Shown here piece after piece: positions 8,953-17,600 of a DNA stretch of 58,613 nucleotides. The stretch spans positions 1 to 58,613 of the forward strand of contig NZ_JAGPXY010000036.1 of NCBI RefSeq assembly GCF_018070325.1. The letters run 5' to 3'. Source of the stretch: Micromonospora sp. H61 (GTDB taxonomy: Bacteria; Actinomycetota; Actinomycetes; Mycobacteriales; Micromonosporaceae). A model generated the notes under the pieces. The model was not told the DNA's origin. It saw only the letters and a program-made list of their open reading frames with translations, and did no database searches. Both the position numbers and the translations under genes were made by a program. Numbering within the stretch: the stretch's first letter is position 1; each line of letters starts with the position of its first letter.

Positions 8953-9210
8953 TTACCCTCGCTGCAGGAAAGCCAACACTATTCGACTGCTCGTGAACTC
9001 CGATATGTCCATAAGTCTCCAGCCCTGCATCGCCAGCAACTCAGCGGCAGCAATGGCGTGTGTCACCTTCTGTACGCCGATACCTCGATCCGACATCACT
9101 GCCAGGTAGCGATGGGGATAGCCGCGCAGGTCGACCCGGTGCTCCAGGACACCAGAGGCACTGACCATACGGGAATGGACGATCTGCTCGGGACTTTCGT
9201 ACGCCGACAT
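8953..9210 (-). CDS. Small protein of unknown function
   Basis: An 85-residue protein if started at the ATG at 9210 (MSAYESPEQIVHSRMVSASG); a GTG at 9219 would add three residues, and neither has a strong ribosome-binding site. The C-terminal half (YPHRYLAVMSDRGIGVQKVT, then AAAELLAMQGWRLMDISEF) has the strand-helix-strand look of small DUF4177-like proteins, in which a helix carrying LxxQGWRL packs on a sheet. It is divergent from the lipoprotein gene, with about 65 bases between the starts, so the two may share a promoter region. The upstream side (8521-8952) holds only the att-arm copy. Confidence 0.6.
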   Translation of the reverse strand: MSAYESPEQIVHSRMVSASGVLEHRVDLRGYPHRYLAVMSDRGIGVQKVTHAIAAAELLAMQGWRLMDISEFTSSRIVLAFLQRG

Positions 9211-9275
9211 GGTCACCACGGTAGAAGCCCGAGCAGGGACGATGGTTGGTCGCGGCTGTGGCTATCCTCTACGTG

Positions 9276-9911
9276 ATGGCAACGTTACCCCGAGCCCTGG
9301 GGCGGGCGGCCGCGGTTCTGACGGTCCTCGCTGCTGCAGCCGCCTGCGACGGCACCGTGGACGGTGGTCCGGTCAAGACCGAAGGGCCTCCTCCGGGGAC
9401 CGCCACTCCCGCCGTGACTCAATCGCTGGTACCTGCTCGCAGCTTCAACGCGACTGGTCTGCGTCTGTGCGAGCACCGCGAGATGCTTCCGCTCGCCGCA
9501 CTGTCCCTCACAGTGCGGCGAGAAGATCCCACTCCGCCGCTAACGGCGCCGGGGGCTGCCTGTCTGTTCGAAATGGAGACGGCGGACGGCCACGAGGCAA
9601 ATTTTCGGGTCGAGGCATCGACACCGGCGTCAGCCGAAGAGGCGGTGCAGCTGTACGGCACCGCCCGCCAAGGCGCCAGCATGCGGCGTGAGGGCGGGCT
9701 GGAAGGAATCGGCGACGAGGCGGAGGCATACACCCGGCAATCACAGCCCGGATTCAAGTATGCGGAGCACATGGCACAGGCTCGGGAGAACAACCTGGTC
9801 GTGCAGGTCTGGCTCGCCGTCGGCGGTGACGAGTTCGTCCCCACGAAGCTTCTGGCCCAGGCGACGGTGAAGGCGCTCCGACGCACACTCGCCCTGGTGC
9901 CGACCGCCTGA
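9276..9911 (+). CDS. Predicted lipoprotein, function unknown
   Basis: A 211-residue protein. The ATG at 9276 gives a signal peptide with a lipobox: MATLPRALGRAAAVLTVLAA, then AAAC, with the lipidated Cys at residue 24. The mature protein has a Pro/Thr-rich tether (about 25-55) and then a globular domain with four regularly spaced elements (LRLCEHREM, AACLFEMETADGHEANFRVE, EGIGDEAEAY, NNLVVQVWLA). The 'EGIGDEAEAY...NLVVQVWLA' pattern is common in actinobacterial DUF3558-like lipoproteins, but the family is not certain. Anchored on the outer face of the membrane. It ends 16 bases from the convergent ESX-like gene. Confidence 0.8.
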   Translation: MATLPRALGRAAAVLTVLAAAAACDGTVDGGPVKTEGPPPGTATPAVTQSLVPARSFNATGLRLCEHREMLPLAALSLTVRREDPTPPLTAPGAACLFEMETADGHEANFRVEASTPASAEEAVQLYGTARQGASMRREGGLEGIGDEAEAYTRQSQPGFKYAEHMAQARENNLVVQVWLAVGGDEFVPTKLLAQATVKALRRTLALVPTA

Positions 9912-9926
9912 TGCTGCCTGACTACA

Positions 9927-10688
9927 TCATCCAGTGACCATCTGCGGCCACTTGCCACCCGGAAGCTTCGAGCGATCGGTGATCTGTCCCGCGACGTCGC
10001 GCATCATTCCTGCGGCGTCAAACTGACGCTGCGCGACCGTGAGCAAGTGGTTGAATGTTCCCTCCACAATGTCGCCAACCGATTCCGCCAGCAGATCCAT
10101 CGCCCAGGGTATGGTGACCACGCCTGCCACGTCCGCCAGCCCCTGAGCGATTCTGCCGAGCACATCCGTGACGACTTGCGCAAGCCCGATGGCGTAGTCG
10201 ACGTTGGCTGTGACGACATCGAACAGCCACTTGCTGATGAACTCGGCCCTGCTCGTCACTTCGTCCACGGCTGCCCGCTGGATCGCTGCCCCGGCGTTGT
10301 AGGCGTTCGCCGCATCCCCCATCCACTTGGCAAAGTTCCTGTTGTCCGGCTGGACGGTCGCGACCGAGAGATCCGAAATCGGCCGCTTCACCTCGGCGAG
10401 CCAGCCGAAGCTGGCCTGTATCAGGGACAGCACCGGAACTTGATGCTCCAAGGCGTACTCCACCTTGCCGATGAGCTGCTCAAGGGCAGCCCGGAGGGTT
10501 CCCAGATCCCGCTTGACCATGAAGATCGCCGCTGGTCCGAGCAGCCAGGCCGACTGCTTCACCTCCCCGACAAGCTCGTTGAATTTCGCGATCAGAAGAT
10601 CCACTGCGGGCTCGATCACCTCGAACGCACCGATGAACATACCGCGCTGCACAAGAATCGATTGCTCTAGTTCTTCCGTAGGTGTCAC
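9927..10688 (-). CDS. ESX/WXG100-like helical protein
   Basis: A 253-residue, almost wholly helical protein with a GTG start at 10688 preceded by GGGAGGG. The central segment KWMGDAANAYNAGAAIQRAA (about residues 120-139) carries the W-x-G turn and the aromatic spacing typical of the WXG100/PPE superfamily helical hairpin. Hydrophobic helices follow (VVTDVLGRIAQGLADVAGVV, then DLLAESVGDIVEG). Third gene of the unit 11706-9927; the gap to the gene before it is 36 bases. It is likely a type VII-secreted effector or scaffold. No ESX ATPase or EccD-type channel is in the window, so export would need machinery encoded elsewhere. Confidence 0.65.
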   Translation of the reverse strand: MTPTEELEQSILVQRGMFIGAFEVIEPAVDLLIAKFNELVGEVKQSAWLLGPAAIFMVKRDLGTLRAALEQLIGKVEYALEHQVPVLSLIQASFGWLAEVKRPISDLSVATVQPDNRNFAKWMGDAANAYNAGAAIQRAAVDEVTSRAEFISKWLFDVVTANVDYAIGLAQVVTDVLGRIAQGLADVAGVVTIPWAMDLLAESVGDIVEGTFNHLLTVAQRQFDAAGMMRDVAGQITDRSKLPGGKWPQMVTG

Positions 10689-10724
10689 TAGCAGTGCCCT
10701 CCCCCGACGATCTACGACCCAGGC

Positions 10725-11042
10725 CTATGCCCGATAGATGGCGTTCAAGTCGAGGTCGACGACGGCATCCGCCCGGTCATATGCATTGGCCACCCTGTCA
10801 AGCGCCCCAGCAATCTGCTCGAACTCCACGACCGCTCCGGAAATCACATCCAGCATGAACGAGTGGAAGCTGTCGTATGACGTGGAGTGGATGGCCATGT
10901 TGGCGTCGCCGATGAAGAAAGCCGTCGGAGCAAGCTCAAGCTGACTCGCCGCCTGCCGCACGTCCGCCATCCGGTCCGACAGCCTGCGCCATCTGACCCC
11001 CTCGTCTCGGAGAGCCTCGGTGAGGACCTCGATATCAGGCAT
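10725..11042 (-). CDS. WXG100-family (EsxA-like) small helical protein
   Basis: A 105-residue protein, the usual WXG100 size. The ATG at 11042 follows GGAGGGTGGCC, and translation begins before the previous gene ends (8-base overlap), which suggests translational coupling. It begins MPDIEVLTEALRDEGVRWRR and contains two long amphipathic helices around a FIGDANMAI turn in place of a strict W-x-G, then an acidic C-terminus (YDRADAVVDLDLNAIYRA). WXG100 proteins are small helical hairpins secreted by ESX/type VII systems, usually as dimers; the partner here is probably the 253-residue neighbour. The missing Trp in the turn makes this a divergent member. Confidence 0.65.
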   Translation of the reverse strand: MPDIEVLTEALRDEGVRWRRLSDRMADVRQAASQLELAPTAFFIGDANMAIHSTSYDSFHSFMLDVISGAVVEFEQIAGALDRVANAYDRADAVVDLDLNAIYRA

Positions 11043-11706
11043 GGCCACCCTCCGTCCCTGCATCAGCGCGCAGCCCGGCTTGCTCGAATGCGCCAAGAGC
11101 ATCGGTGCGCATTCGGTCCGCATCCGCCCTGGCGATCCGTGCGACCTCACCGGTGATACCGATAAGCCCGTTTCCCAGGAGTCGCAACGTCACGTAGCCG
11201 TGCGGACCTGACACCGCACGTTCCTCCCGGTCCGCGGAGCTTTCCCGCTCGCTCAGTCGACGGAACTCAGCTCCGATGGCGTCGAGTCGCGCCCACCGGA
11301 CTCGACGCCACTCGTCATCACCAAGCTCGGGCTCCGGCAGGGTCAAGAAAGTTGGTGACCTGTCAGCCGAACCAGGCATCCTGCGCGCCGCAGCCAGCGC
11401 ACCGGCCTCAACCGACTTCCGCACGGCGTCGGTGTAAGCCTCAAACAGCGCCAACGCAAATTCGCTGACTGCGAGGCGCTCACGCCAACGACGGCTGATG
11501 TCGAGGCTCGTGACCCGCCCGCGGGCGTCGACGACGATCCACACGGAGTCGGACTGGTCCGCGCCCTGATGCTGAGAATCTTCGTGGGGCCCATCGCCTG
11601 GCTGGTGGGGCAGCTGTTGGACACGCCCCCGCAGATCCTCCAGATCCCCCAGAAAATCCAGGCTCACCAGCGTCAACCGATCCCCAGAGCTCGTGCGTTT
11701 CCGCAT
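11035..11706 (-). CDS. YbaB/EbfC-like, ESX-associated protein
   Basis: A 223-residue protein. The ATG at 11706 (MRKRTSSGDRLTLVSLDFLG) has a G-rich Shine-Dalgarno stretch 8 bases upstream; the longer frame from 11823 looks non-coding. The middle part (SVWIVVDARGRVTSLDISRRWRE, quoted here as SVWIVVDARGRVTSLDI) resembles the sheet of YbaB/EbfC nucleoid-associated proteins, which in actinomycetes often precedes WXG100 genes. A second half (VSGPHGYVTLRLLGNGLIGI) repeats the same kind of sheet, suggesting two such domains. First gene of the ESX-like unit, overlapping the next by 8 bases. A chaperone or regulator of the two downstream proteins is the likely role, by context only. Confidence 0.6.
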   Translation of the reverse strand: MRKRTSSGDRLTLVSLDFLGDLEDLRGRVQQLPHQPGDGPHEDSQHQGADQSDSVWIVVDARGRVTSLDISRRWRERLAVSEFALALFEAYTDAVRKSVEAGALAAARRMPGSADRSPTFLTLPEPELGDDEWRRVRWARLDAIGAEFRRLSERESSADREERAVSGPHGYVTLRLLGNGLIGITGEVARIARADADRMRTDALGAFEQAGLRADAGTEGGHA

Positions 11707-11920
11707 CGCGCCCCCCAACGTGTCAGGCAGATGTTCCCCGCTGCTGCTGGCTTGTGTGAAGACAGGACCACCGTACGTGAACCATGAAACCGTTGGGGGG
11801 CAAGCCCCTCCCCGAGACCGCAATCCGACGCTGAGGTCACCTCGGTTCCATTAAGGACCACACGCCGCTGTTCGGCTCGTTCGGCTGGCACCCTTGGCCT
11901 GATGACCTCTGGAGGACACA

Positions 11921-12622
11921 ATGCCTCCCGTGAACAGGCAGAACCTAACGACGGAAAAGGTACACACGTGGCCTCGCGCCTTGGCCGTGGCCGCGCTCCT
12001 AACCTCCACTCTTACCGCTGGTTGGTCGCACCTCGCGCTGGGCAACGTTTCAGGCGTTTGGGTGGGGTGGCTTCCGGCCGTTATCACAGCGATCCCCCTG
12101 TTCACTGTGCGTCGTAAACCGTTCGAATACGCCTGCCTGGCAGCTGGAGTCCTGGTGCTTTGCCTGGCGGTCGTGGGCGCATCCCTCGTGATGCTCGTCC
12201 CGGCCGCCCTGATTTTCTTGGCTGCGGTTGCGGATCCGGGGCGGGCGCCGCGGCGGGCACGTGCGTCGGTGCTCGTCGGCGTGTTGCTGGCAATCGTTGC
12301 AGGCGTGGCGCTGGCCGGGCGAATCTACCCGGCGCTGACGTCCCCGCCAGTTGGGTTCATTGTCCACACCAGTTCCGAGTTCACGGTGACCGAGCCGACG
12401 TTCGAACGCGTCGTCCAACCTGCCGCTACCGGCTATGGCGTGGAAGGTGGCGTACGCGTCGACGCGGCGGACGACGATGAAGGCCCCACCATCACCATCC
12501 AATTCCGCTCCAACCTTCCCGCAGACGGGCAGGAGCGGCTCCGGCGACACCTGGCGGAGGTGCCAGGTGTGACAAAGGTCTGCTCGTGGTACCGAGACAA
12601 CCACCTACGCTCCCGGTGCTAG
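11921..12622 (+). CDS. Multi-pass membrane protein, function unknown
   Basis: A 233-residue protein with an ATG at 11921 just after a GGAGGACACA site. Four hydrophobic segments are visible at about 20-42, 46-62, 70-105 and 115-133 (for example VLVLCLAVVGASLVMLVPAA). A C-terminal soluble domain of about 100 residues (from HTSSEFTVTEPTFERVV) ends in RLRRHLAEVPGVTKVCSWYR, an alpha/beta pattern like a small extracytoplasmic ferredoxin-fold domain. Divergent from the ESX-like unit, with about 210 bases between starts. The family is not recognised; a membrane partner of the ESX-like proteins is conceivable but unsupported. Confidence 0.75.
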   Translation: MPPVNRQNLTTEKVHTWPRALAVAALLTSTLTAGWSHLALGNVSGVWVGWLPAVITAIPLFTVRRKPFEYACLAAGVLVLCLAVVGASLVMLVPAALIFLAAVADPGRAPRRARASVLVGVLLAIVAGVALAGRIYPALTSPPVGFIVHTSSEFTVTEPTFERVVQPAATGYGVEGGVRVDAADDDEGPTITIQFRSNLPADGQERLRRHLAEVPGVTKVCSWYRDNHLRSRC

Positions 12623-12924
12623 CTACGGCCAACGCACACGCTTGTGACTCGCACTGGGCCCGGGTTGTCTGGGACTCCGCAAACGCCGTAGGGCTCAGGA
12701 GCAACAACGACGTAGCCGACCAACGTCACGTCGCTGATCTCCTCGTCGGGCAGTCGCCAGACCGTCCAGCCTCCCCGGACGGGGACAAGGTGAAGCGCCC
12801 GGACGAACGACCTTGGCCCCGTCCGGGGAAGCTGGTAGCCCTTGTGGTGCCCGATGAGGTGATCCGCCCCGGCTGATCTCTGAGGAGGGTCGTGGTTCGG
12901 GGCGGAGCCCCGTGGTCTTCTCAT
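12619..12924 (-). CDS. Possible small protein, 101 aa
   Basis: The frame from an ATG at 12924 (MRRPRGSAPNHDPPQRSAGA) is preceded by GGAAGGCGAGACG, an acceptable ribosome-binding site. The C-terminal part (SFVRALHLVPVRGGWTVWRL, DEEISDVTLVGYVVVAPEPY) has real-protein character with alternating hydrophobic strands. It overlaps the tail of the convergent membrane-protein gene by 4 bases. No family is recognised. It lies between the core-like left part and the att copy, so it could be truncated. Confidence 0.4.
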   Translation of the reverse strand: MRRPRGSAPNHDPPQRSAGADHLIGHHKGYQLPRTGPRSFVRALHLVPVRGGWTVWRLPDEEISDVTLVGYVVVAPEPYGVCGVPDNPGPVRVTSVCVGRS

Positions 12925-13178
12925 CGTCTCGCCTTCCAAGCGTGGCCGACCGACCCGGCCGATGCCGGCCGGACGTCGCCAGCAGGCTGGGGCCGGGCCG
13001 GCGTGGCCCGCTTGCGGACCGCCTTGATACAGCAAGAGGAGGATATGGCGATCAACCGCACCGGTCGCTGAAGCTTGACTGACGGTCAAGCAGCGCCAGG
13101 CCAACTCCAACTGACTGATCTTGGTCCCCAAAACGGCGAAAGGGACGATCCGATTTCCGGATCAGCCCTCTGGCCTGC

Positions 13179-13213
13179 GTCGGGACGGCCGGATTCGAAC
13201 CGACGACCCCTTG
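13179..13213. other. Left attachment site copy (tRNA-Pro 3' half)
   Basis: 35 bases identical to 40992-41026, comprising the discriminator base, 3' acceptor strand, T-arm and variable region down to the end of the anticodon stem of tRNA-Pro. Beyond the core the sequence becomes element-specific (TTACCGTCTGTAACC). The 5' half of a tRNA is absent, so this copy cannot fold into a functional tRNA. Confidence 0.85.
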
Positions 13214-13281
13214 TTACCGTCTGTAACCATCAGGGCCTTGTCATTGATTATCAGAAATGGGCACTGAACTGCACAGACACG
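13211..13281. repeat. Element-side arm at left att, copied at 8680-8749
   Basis: The 71 bases adjoining the left att core share ordered blocks with 8680-8749 (TTGTTACCGTC, CCTTGTCATT, CTGCACAGAC). They probably belong to the attP arm region of the founding element. G-rich DNA (GGGGGGTAAATGGGGGG) follows at about 13334-13350. Confidence 0.6.
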
Positions 13282-13483
13282 AACAAGCAGTGGTCACGTC
13301 TTATCACTGGTTGTCAACCTCAGCCGGGGGTTTTCGGGGGGTAAATGGGGGGCCTACCCAGGACGCGGCCAGGTCTTAACGCACCCGCTTCCTCTGCCGC
13401 CGGAGGCCTGCGCGTCTCACGGTGTGCGTACTGACCGAACCTGCGGCAGCCCATCCTCGGCCAGTTCGACCGTCACCGAAACC

Positions 13484-14288
13484 TCATGCGACGGTGGCCT
13501 GCAACCGACGCGGATGCTCATCCGGTGCGGCGGTAATGTCGGCGCCGAGCACGGCGGTGGCCGCCTTGCTGGTGCGCTGCGCGAACGACACGGCGACCTG
13601 GCAGTTGTCCCGGATCTTTGTGGGGATCGCGTCCCCGGTGGCCTTCTGCGTGGCGAGGACGACCTGGATGCCGACGTTGCGGCCCTTGCGGATCAGCTCC
13701 TCCACCAGCCGGGCGGTCTGCCGGGCCAGCGCGTCCAGACGCTTGGACTCGGCATCGGTGCCCTTGGTCTCGTTGAGGAACGTGTGCGCCTCATCGATCA
13801 CCACGACCACCAGCGGCCAGGCCGGCGAGGGGCCGAGGTGCCACAGGTTCTTCACCCCGAGCACCGCCCGGATCGCCGGCTGGCGAGCCACCATCAGCTC
13901 CCGCACCCGCGCCAGGTGATCGCGCACCAGCTCCGGCTCGTCTTTGGCGTGCAGCCAGGCACGAGCGAACAGGTCGTCGTAGTCCGGACCGCCCTTGCCG
14001 TCGATGAGCACGAACTACACCGCCGGACTCGGTGCGAGTTGGCAGTCCGGGCATTGATGAACGAGGTCTTGCCGTAGCCGGTCAGCCCGGCGACCACTGC
14101 CCCGGAGACTCCAGCGCTTCGGATGGTCGCGAACGGCCGTCGGCGTCGATCCCGGCTACCCATACCGCCGGAGCAGCCGGCGGCGTCGCCTGGCAGGTCC
14201 ACTGTGTTTGGTTGGTGAGTGGGTCGGTCAGCAGTGCCCGCAGCCGTACCAGCCCGGGACGGACCTGTTCGGCCCGCACCAGCGGCAC
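13484..14288 (-). pseudogene. Decayed FtsK/SpoIIIE (TraB-like) conjugal DNA translocase
   Basis: In actinomycete ICEs this family forms a hexameric ATPase that moves double-stranded DNA between mycelia. Homologous segments sit in three frames. One frame (from 14288) begins MPLVRAEQVRPGLVRLRALL and reaches AVWVAGIDADGR. A second, near 14130-14040, holds Walker A (VVAGLTGYGKTSFIN). A third carries QLAPSPAV-stop-FVLIDGKGG, Walker B VVVVIDEAH and VVLATQKATGDAIPTKIRDN. There are therefore two frameshifts (near 14135 and 14050) and one TAG codon at 14015-14017, where the family has a residue before FVLID. The C-terminus stops early at 13484. The gene is clearly dead but identifies the founding element of the island. 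Confidence 0.85.
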
Positions 14289-14330
14289 GCGCCACAGGTG
14301 CGGACTGCCTTCCGGTCGGTCAACGGAGAG

Positions 14331-14648
14331 TCAGACCGCGCCAGGCCGGTTCACCCGTACATCAGGCGGCGGGCGCTCATCGTCCCGTGGGGGCCTCACT
14401 CGCTGCATTCTTCGCCGTTCAGATGCCCCGAACTCTAAGAAGTTTTTCCTAGCGTCCGCCAAGCTAACTTTGTTCGGGGCCCCCCGTAACTCGCTCGCAT
14501 CGTGATCATCTTGGCCGTCATCATCCCAACCGCAGACCGGACAGACTTCATGCCAGCCACGAGATAGGAGAGTCAGATAACCACAGCATGGACATGCATG
14601 CCGCACACCAGGCTTTTCGTCGATTCGGACATTCCTAAACTGAGACAT
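14331..14648 (-). CDS. CPCC-family Cys-rich protein, candidate immunity protein for the Rhs toxin
   Basis: A 105-residue protein with an ATG at 14648 (MSQFRNVRIDEKPGVRHACP) after a GGTGGTG element. It carries the hallmark of the CPCC family: CPCCGYLTL near residue 20, then VCPVCGWDDDGQ, GAPNKVSLADARKNFLEFGA and a VRPPRDDE end. The four Cys probably bind one zinc. It lies 29 bases downstream of the Rhs stop on the same strand, the usual position of an immunity gene. CPCC proteins are known as small single-domain proteins, and some sit next to polymorphic toxins. Binding to the Rhs tail is inferred from position. Its GC content is visibly lower than that of the Rhs body, as in other exchanged toxin-immunity cassettes. 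Confidence 0.75.
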   Translation of the reverse strand: MSQFRNVRIDEKPGVRHACPCCGYLTLLSRGWHEVCPVCGWDDDGQDDHDASELRGAPNKVSLADARKNFLEFGASERRRMQRVRPPRDDERPPPDVRVNRPGAV

Positions 14649-14677
14649 GTCACCACCAGGCCCGTTCACCACGAGCT

Positions 14678-17600
14678 TTACCTCTCCAGACCCGGTTGGC
14701 GCCCCCAATATGCGGCCGGGCCACCATGTGCGTCTGTGATGTCAAAATAGTTAATAATCTTTCCGGTTCTGCGATCCTTGACACCGAATTCGTTCGTCTC
14801 CGGGTCCCACCGGTAGACCTTGCCCTCAATCATGGCATCCTTTTCCCGGACGCTTGAGCGGCATGGACCACACATCAAGTCCTTGGAACCTTGATCGTAG
14901 TCCCCCTTGGTGTAGTGCCCGAGATTCTCACCATGATCGATATAATGCCGATCTAGGCTGGCCGGGCTGGTCCAGTCGCAGTTGTGTACCAGTACCGGGG
15001 TGTTGCCGGCGAGAACATAGTACGTGTGGATGTCGGAAATGGTGAGGTTGTGCATGTACTGGGCGCCAGTGTAGTTACGGACGCTCGCGATTCGCACCTC
15101 ACCCCCAGCACTCGAGCGCAGCCGCTCACCCGCCACAAGCTCAGCAGCGTCGACCCAGTAGCCACGGGAGACGGACCAGATCGGGTGCTCCCACGTGGTC
15201 TCGACATCAGCCATCGCACCAGTGGGCAGCAGCACGACGAGAGTCGTGAGCTGCGAGTCGCGATTCAAATGCACATGAGTCACCGCTTTGGCTGCAGTAA
15301 CACCAGTGTGGGGGTCGGTCGCCTGCACCAGGTCACCGGCCTGGACTTCACCAATCTTCTCTGTCGTACCATCCGCCATGAGTACCGGCGTGTCCCGACT
15401 AAAGCTGTTGCCAACCTTGCACGCCTCGACCACGTCATCGGCTGCCTTCGAGGCACCAGAAAGAAGATCGGCACCTTCGCCGACAAGTTTTGCGGCCTTG
15501 CCCACCGGAATTGCTCCGGCGAGATCGAGAACCAGCCCGACGTAGTCGCCGTTGTCAAGTTTTTCCTTGGCGAGAGCAAGGGAGTACGGAATCCCGATGC
15601 CAGGAATCCAGCTCATCCACTCGTAGAACTTGAGCTTCGATTCCTTGGCCCGGGCGTCCCGCATAGCGCACTCGCCCTCGACCTCACACATGAAGGCGGC
15701 AAGCGACTCCTGGAGTTCAGCCGGAGTGAAGTCGGAAATGTGACACCTGTAATAGCGGTAGCCGCCGAAGCCGCCGTACGTGTCGCAGTCACCGATGTAG
15801 CGAACCGTGAAATTGATGTAGGCTTTTCGCCGCTTCTTGACTTCCTCATCACGATCCGGTTGGCCGGCTTTCGAGCCACCGCCACCACCACCACCACCAC
15901 CGGAACCCGAGCCTCCGTCGTTCCGCTTTACGTCGTCCGGACTTGCCCGACCGGCCCAGACGTCATCCTGGATCAGCCCGGTCGGGTCGCTGAACGTGAT
16001 CGGCGAGTTGCCGGCGTACGCGTAGCCGTGCCACTGCTGCGGTTGGCTCTGGTCCATCAACGGGTCGACCGACACGAACCTGCCGAGCGTCGGGTCGTAC
16101 TCCCGTGCCCCGATGTGGGTCAGCCCGGTCGAGTCGATGTCGCCACCGACGAAGCCCTTGCCGTTGGGCCAGGCCGCCTGGTCCCCGCGCGGTGCGCCGT
16201 ACGGGGTCTGGCGGCGGGTCGTGACCGCCTGGGTCGCCGCGTTCACGCTGATCTGCTGGGTGCCCTGATGGTCGCTGAACAGCCACTGCAGTCCACCGCC
16301 GCCCGAACGGCTGGCGATCGACTTGCCGGCGAAGGAGTAGTAGCGGATGGCGGTGTTCTGCGCGGCGCCGAGGTCTCGCCGGATCTCCATTCCGGGCAGG
16401 TAGAGGGTGGTGCCGGTGGCGTCCCGGCGGAGGATCCGCTGGCCCTCGGCGTTGTAGACGTGACTGGCCAGGGTGGCGCCGCTTTCGGTGACGCTGGTCA
16501 GTCGACCCTCGGCATCCCAGGCCAACGTCTGGTCGGCGGCCACACCCGGCCGGGTGACGGTCTCGCCGGTGGCGTTGTAGCCGTACGACTTGGTCACCGG
16601 CGCCTGTCCGGGTGCCTCGGTCCGGACGGACGTCACCGTGTGTGGCCGTACGGAGTTCGCGCCGCTGGCGGGCACCGTGTACGTGTTCGTGGTGTTGCCC
16701 GTCGAGCCGTGGCTGGTCTGGGTCAGCCGGTTGCCGATCCGGTCGAACGTCCAGTCGGTCCAGTAGGGGTCGGGTCCGCCCAGGTTCCCCGCCGACGGAT
16801 CGGTAGCGCACTCCACGCCGGCGCGGGGTGTCCAGGCCGAGGTCAGGCGGCGCAGCCCGTCGTACCGGAAGCACTGGCTCTCGGCCTGCCCGACCCCCGG
16901 CTTGTCGACGAGCTGCAGGATGTTGCCGGCGGCGTCGTAGGAGTAGGTGCGGTCGGAGATGGTGCCGGCCGAGGTCTCCGGCTTGATCGTCGTCTGTCGG
17001 ATCCGGCGGGTGTCCGTCTCGTAGACGTTGTTGTCCTCGACGTACGTCCCACCGGCGGTTTTCCGGGTCAGGACGGTGGGCTCGCCGTACACGGTGTACT
17101 GCTGCCCGACGACGTACGACCCGACCGTCGGCAGGTTCGTGGTCAGCGTCTGCGGCAGTCCGGTCGTACCGTCGTAGCCGGTGCTCACCGTCTCCTCGGC
17201 GAGGCCCCCGGCACCGGGGTACGTGATCGAGACTCGTGTTCCGTCGGTAGGGGCGAACCCGTACGAGTAGGTCCACTCCTGTCCCAGTCCGGTCACCGTG
17301 CTCGGGATGACGTACTGGTCTCCGACCACCTGGTAACGGGTGTTGAAGTTGATCGCCCGCCAGGTGTACGCGTTGGTCGAGCCGGCCGGCTCGTACCGGG
17401 TCGACTGGGTCAGTTGTCCGCGTACGGTGACGCCGGTGAAGAGCTGGTCGTACTTCCACTCGGCCCGCAGCTTGCCCGGTGAGACCGCATCGTCGTACTG
17501 GCCGGTCCGGCGGCCCATCGCGTCGTAGGTGTAGACGAGCACCTCACCACGGGCGTCAACGCTCTTCTCCAGGTCGCCGTAGAGGGTGTAGGTCGAGAAG

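Noticed and set aside
14331..14708. Longer start for the CPCC protein at 14708
   Set aside because: It would overlap the end of the Rhs gene by 31 bases, and the extra 20 residues have no family counterpart. The ATG at 14648 has a better-placed ribosome-binding site.
14984..17482. 832-aa plus-strand open frame
   Set aside because: It is the antisense shadow of the Rhs gene; high GC removes stop codons. It has no ribosome-binding site and the protein is low-complexity.
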